Assembly (NCBI GenBank): GCA_014382685.1
Contig: JACNJG010000042.1
Coordinates: 1-8,752, forward strand
Origin: Candidatus Cloacimonadota bacterium
Lineage (GTDB): Bacteria; Cloacimonadota; Cloacimonadia; JGIOTU-2
Length of the DNA stretch: 8,752 nt
Direction: 5' to 3'
Made by a program: the position numbers and the translations under genes. Shown here one piece after another: positions 5,989 to 8,752 of this stretch (position 1 is its first letter; every line of letters begins with the position of its first letter). The notes beneath the pieces are model-generated. The model had not been told where the DNA came from, did not search any database, and saw nothing but the letters and a program-made list of their open reading frames with translations.

Positions 5989-7827
5989 ATGTGTGGAATA
6001 GTTGGTTATATTGGAAATAAACAGGCGCTTCCAATTGTGATCGAAGGCATCAAACGTCTGGAATATCGCGGGTATGATTCATCAGGAATTGCTATCATAA
6101 ATTCGGATGATGAGCTTGTTATTCATAAGAAAAAAGGCAAGATCGTTGAGCTGGAGCAGTCGATTCCAAAAGGAGTGAATTTCGAAGCCCATTTGGGTAT
6201 CGCACACACACGCTGGGCTACACACGGCGAACCGACAACCCTAAATGCACATCCTCATATTGATTGCACTGGAAAGATCGCAGTTGTACATAATGGGATT
6301 ATTGAGAATTATAAAGTCCTTCGAGAGAAACTAGAGCGAGAGGGGCATACATTCGTAAGCGATACAGATACTGAAGTTATCGCTCATCTTATCGAACAAT
6401 TCTATATTCAATGCAAAGACATGCATAATGCTGTGCGTATGATGCTCAAACAGGTTGAAGGAACCCTTGGCATCGCAGCCATTAATCGGGATATTCCTGA
6501 TAAACTTTATGCTGCACGCAGAGGAAGTCCACTCATTATCGGTGTGGGGGAAGGGCAGAATTTTATCGCTTCCGATGCTGCCGCATTGGTCGTGCATACA
6601 AAGAGTGTTATCTATCTTCAGGATGATGAAACTGTAGAGATATCAGCTAATGATTTCACAATAAAGACAATTGCCGATGACGAAGTTCAGAGAGAAATAA
6701 GCAAGATTAATTGGGATATTTCCATGATCGATAAAGGTGAGTATGATTTCTTTATGCAGAAAGAGATCTTCGAGCAACCGACTACGATAGCTAATGCTTT
6801 CCGTGGTAGAATTATGGACATATATAACACATCTCGACTTGGAGGAATTTCCCTTTCCATCGATGAGATGAACAATATAAAGAATATTTGCATTGTTGCC
6901 TGCGGAACCTCATGGCATGCGGGACTGGTCGGGCAGTATCTTATCGAAGAGATTGCAAAAGTACCTGTGCGTGTCGAATATGCTTCTGAGTTCAGATACC
7001 GCGATCCGATCTTAAGTCCGGAAACTCTTGTGATCGTGATCAGCCAATCCGGCGAAACAGCAGATACCCTTGCTGCGCTTAGAGAAGCGCGGGCACGCGG
7101 CACAAAAGTCATGGGTATCACAAATGTAGTAGGCAGTTCTATTGCGCGTGAAACTGATTTTGGCTCATATATTCATGCAGGTGCAGAGATCGGCGTTGCT
7201 TCCACAAAAGCTTTTACTTCTCAAATAACAGTGCTATTCCTGTTTGCTCTTTTGCTGGGAAGAATGCGCATTGTATCACCACAGGATGGTGCCCAATATA
7301 TTAAGGAAATAAAATCGATACCTGGAAAGGTTGGTGAGATCCTTAATATGAATGATGAAATTCGGGCTATTGCAAAAAAGTACAAAGATACTACGAACGC
7401 ACTCTATCTTGGAAGAGGAATCAATTATCCAGTTGCTCTAGAGGGTGCACTGAAGCTTAAGGAGATTTCCTACATTCACGCAGAAGGGTATCCTGCAGCT
7501 GAGATGAAGCATGGTCCCATTGCTTTGATCGACGAAAATATGCCTGTTATCGTTGTTGCTCCTGATGATTTTGTATATGGGAAGATAGTCAATAATATGG
7601 AAGAAGTGAAGGCAAGAAAGGGAAAGATCATAGCTATTGCCAATGAGCCGAGTAATGGCTTGGAGGATCTTGCTGATGATATTATCTTTGTTCCAAGAAC
7701 ACTTCCTGCACTTACACCGCTTCTGACCGTAATTCCGCTTCAACTTTTTGCATATCATGTTGCAGTGCTGCGGGGACTCGATGTTGACCAGCCGAGAAAT
7801 CTGGCAAAGAGCGTGACCGTCGAATAA
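5989..7827 (+). CDS. glmS: Glutamine--fructose-6-phosphate aminotransferase (isomerizing)
   Basis: This cytoplasmic enzyme converts fructose-6-phosphate and glutamine to glucosamine-6-phosphate and glutamate, the first committed step to UDP-GlcNAc for peptidoglycan and lipid A. It is full length (612 residues; E. coli has 609). The N-terminal class II glutaminase domain (2-220) begins MCGIVGYIG, where C2 becomes the N-terminal nucleophile after Met removal, with HTRWATHG (73-80), HNGIIENY (101-108) and SDTDTE (124-129). Two SIS isomerase domains follow (about 290-420 and 460-605): CGTSWHAG (305-312), SQSGET (352-357), STKAFTSQ (405-412), KEISYIHAEG (491-500) and MKHGP (506-510), with E492 and H508 matching the catalytic pair of E. 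coli. The C-terminus LAKSVTVE holds K607, the expected Schiff-base lysine. No glmS ribozyme is visible upstream; expression probably comes from the shared transporter transcript and a strong ribosome site. RecO follows after 7 bases. Confidence 0.98.
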   Translation: MCGIVGYIGNKQALPIVIEGIKRLEYRGYDSSGIAIINSDDELVIHKKKGKIVELEQSIPKGVNFEAHLGIAHTRWATHGEPTTLNAHPHIDCTGKIAVVHNGIIENYKVLREKLEREGHTFVSDTDTEVIAHLIEQFYIQCKDMHNAVRMMLKQVEGTLGIAAINRDIPDKLYAARRGSPLIIGVGEGQNFIASDAAALVVHTKSVIYLQDDETVEISANDFTIKTIADDEVQREISKINWDISMIDKGEYDFFMQKEIFEQPTTIANAFRGRIMDIYNTSRLGGISLSIDEMNNIKNICIVACGTSWHAGLVGQYLIEEIAKVPVRVEYASEFRYRDPILSPETLVIVISQSGETADTLAALREARARGTKVMGITNVVGSSIARETDFGSYIHAGAEIGVASTKAFTSQITVLFLFALLLGRMRIVSPQDGAQYIKEIKSIPGKVGEILNMNDEIRAIAKKYKDTTNALYLGRGINYPVALEGALKLKEISYIHAEGYPAAEMKHGPIALIDENMPVIVVAPDDFVYGKIVNNMEEVKARKGKIIAIANEPSNGLEDLADDIIFVPRTLPALTPLLTVIPLQLFAYHVAVLRGLDVDQPRNLAKSVTVE

Positions 7828-7834
7828 TCGTGAG

Positions 7835-8584
7835 ATGAGCCAGCGAATCAAGAAGTGTGATGCCTTTGCACTGAAAGTTACCGAGTACAGCAATACCAGC
7901 CAGATCATACAGTTTTTTTCTAAGGAATTCGGGCATGTCGGTGTGATAGCCAAAGGCACTCGAAATCCTAAGAATAAATATTACGGACTGATCCAGCAAC
8001 TTGGAAATTATGAGATCGTTATTTACAAAAAGGATACTACGCTTTCTTTGCTAAAAGAGATCTCGCTCATAAATGATCATAATTTGCTTACTTCTGATCT
8101 TAATATGAATGTACTTGCGCATGCTGCTGCGGAGTTATACCTTCAGCTTATGTTCGAGGAAGATGATTACGAGAAATTCTATATACTTCTCACTCAATTT
8201 TATGAATATCTTCCGATAGTGAAAAAAAATCATATTCTAATTTTTTGGAGATTTTTGCTGCGTGTTGCAAGCTTTCTTGGATTCTCTCTGAAATTCAGTC
8301 AATGCCAGGTTTGCGGACTTCAAAACAGTGAACTCTTTAACGGGATATCTTTTGTTCATAATGGATTTATATGCAGTAATTGTGCAAAAAAGCATGCTGC
8401 AACAGAGCATTTTCAGATCAACGAATCAACCAGAAAATTGCTGCTTACACTCAAAAACCTTCACGATTTGGAATCGTTTGAAATTACCGAGCAGGACACC
8501 AAAACTATAAATACGATTTTTCGAACTTATCTCAGCCATCATCTTCATAAAAAAATTCATTTGAGGAGTTTGGAAGTTTTGTAG
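7835..8584 (+). CDS. recO: DNA repair protein RecO
   Basis: RecO works with RecR (and RecF) to load RecA onto SSB-coated single-stranded DNA and anneals complementary strands in recombinational repair. The 249-residue length is typical. The N-terminal OB-fold (about 5-80) shows the usual features: ALKVTEYSNTSQIIQFFSKEFG, then GVIAKGTRNPKNKYYGLIQ with a conserved K-G-x-R turn, and the YKKDTTLSLLKEISLI strand region. A helical domain follows, and a zinc-binding pair CQVC (157-160) and CSNC (180-183), present in many though not all RecO proteins. The ATG at 7835 is 7 bases after the glmS stop with only GTGAG in front of it, so translation probably depends on coupling to glmS. There is no functional link to aminosugar synthesis; it is likely an operon passenger. 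No clear terminator follows. Confidence 0.93.
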   Translation: MSQRIKKCDAFALKVTEYSNTSQIIQFFSKEFGHVGVIAKGTRNPKNKYYGLIQQLGNYEIVIYKKDTTLSLLKEISLINDHNLLTSDLNMNVLAHAAAELYLQLMFEEDDYEKFYILLTQFYEYLPIVKKNHILIFWRFLLRVASFLGFSLKFSQCQVCGLQNSELFNGISFVHNGFICSNCAKKHAATEHFQINESTRKLLLTLKNLHDLESFEITEQDTKTINTIFRTYLSHHLHKKIHLRSLEVL

Positions 8585-8620
8585 GTTCGTTTTAATTTAT
8601 TCGGAAATCAAGTATTGGAA

Positions 8621-8641
8621 GAGCGTAGAGCGATGAGCGAT
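8621..8641 (+). repeat. Three tandem heptamers GAGCGTA-GAGCGAT-GAGCGAT
   Basis: Three head-to-tail 7-base units sharing GAGCG lie 36 bases after the recO stop. The start, AGCGTAGAGCG (8622-8632), is one base different from AGCGTGGAGCG at 107-117. A looser copy, AGCGTGAAGC, occurs at 8680-8689. This may be part of a dispersed intergenic repeat. Confidence 0.45.
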
Positions 8642-8710
8642 CCGCCTTCATTTTACTCCGGCGTGATAAAAGAGAGAGGAGCGTGAAGCACGACATATTT
8701 TGTTAATTGG

Positions 8711-8734
8711 AAAAATCTCCTCTATCAAGAGGAG
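8711..8734 (-). terminator. Hairpin reading as an intrinsic terminator on the minus strand
   Basis: CTCCTCT (8717-8723) and AGAGGAG (8728-8734) form a perfect 7-bp stem with loop ATCA. On the minus strand the stem is followed by A and then five T residues (complement of 8711-8715), as expected for a terminator of a convergent gene lying beyond the right edge. On the + strand no T-run follows. It may equally be one half of a palindromic repeat together with the next hairpin. Confidence 0.4.
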
Positions 8735-8736
8735 TA

Positions 8737-8748
8737 CGGCTTTAGCCG
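8737..8748. repeat. Second hairpin CGGCTTTAGCCG at the window edge
   Basis: CGGC (8737-8740) and GCCG (8745-8748) pair around TTTA, two bases after the preceding hairpin. The pair of adjacent hairpins resembles the two inner hairpins of the 4561-4612 element, one of which is GGC-TTT-GCC. The element is probably cut by the window end. Confidence 0.45.
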
Positions 8749-8752
8749 GGAG

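Noticed and set aside
6687..7121. 144-codon open frame on the minus strand inside glmS
   Set aside because: It lies opposite the SIS domain of glmS and has no family features; a shadow frame.
7438..7959. 173-codon open frame on the minus strand across the glmS/recO junction
   Set aside because: It is antisense to the conserved glmS C-terminus and recO N-terminus, the predicted protein has no recognisable domain, and its composition (many Cys, Ile, Ser) is that of an antisense shadow.

Overview
This window looks like ordinary chromosomal housekeeping DNA from an AT-rich, Gram-negative-type bacterium. The best lineage clue is the 27-residue protein tail at positions 1-84. It ends in a pattern (VKSGVYLYKI, then GKVVRLR) typical of the FlgD-like or type IX secretion (T9SS type A) C-terminal domains common in Bacteroidota, Cloacimonadota, Marinimicrobia and relatives. 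Together with moderately low GC and the style of the glycosyltransferase and TPR proteins, this suggests Cloacimonadota or another member of the FCB group. That placement is inference, since no rRNA or phylogenetic marker was compared.

Layout, with all confident genes on the + strand: the end of a probably secreted protein (1-84); a 330-base non-coding stretch with short repeats, a possible small membrane-protein ORF (208-339) and a promoter (336-365); a class A penicillin-binding protein (415-2577) overlapping by 4 bases a membrane family-2 glycosyltransferase (2574-3701); a single-pass membrane TPR protein (3783-4475) ending in an intrinsic terminator (4489-4518); a 275-base intergenic region with a very regular palindromic element (4561-4612) and another inverted repeat (4621-4677); then a tight group of a UMF1-type MFS transporter (4751-5986), glmS (5989-7827) and recO (7835-8584); and finally 168 bases of repeat-rich non-coding DNA running off the edge.

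Two transcription units are likely. The first is PBP, glycosyltransferase and perhaps the TPR gene, which has its own -35-like box. The second is MFS-glmS-recO. The theme is cell-envelope construction: GlmS makes glucosamine-6-phosphate, the entry point to UDP-GlcNAc, peptidoglycan and lipid A, while the PBP polymerises and cross-links peptidoglycan. The glycosyltransferase probably builds or modifies a surface glycan of unknown identity. The TPR protein resembles envelope-quality-control or scaffold proteins. RecO (recombinational repair) appears to be an operon passenger.

I found no convincing new defence, mobile or biosynthetic system. The most unusual non-genic signals are the two-hairpin palindromic element at 4561-4612 and a possibly related, truncated one at the right edge.
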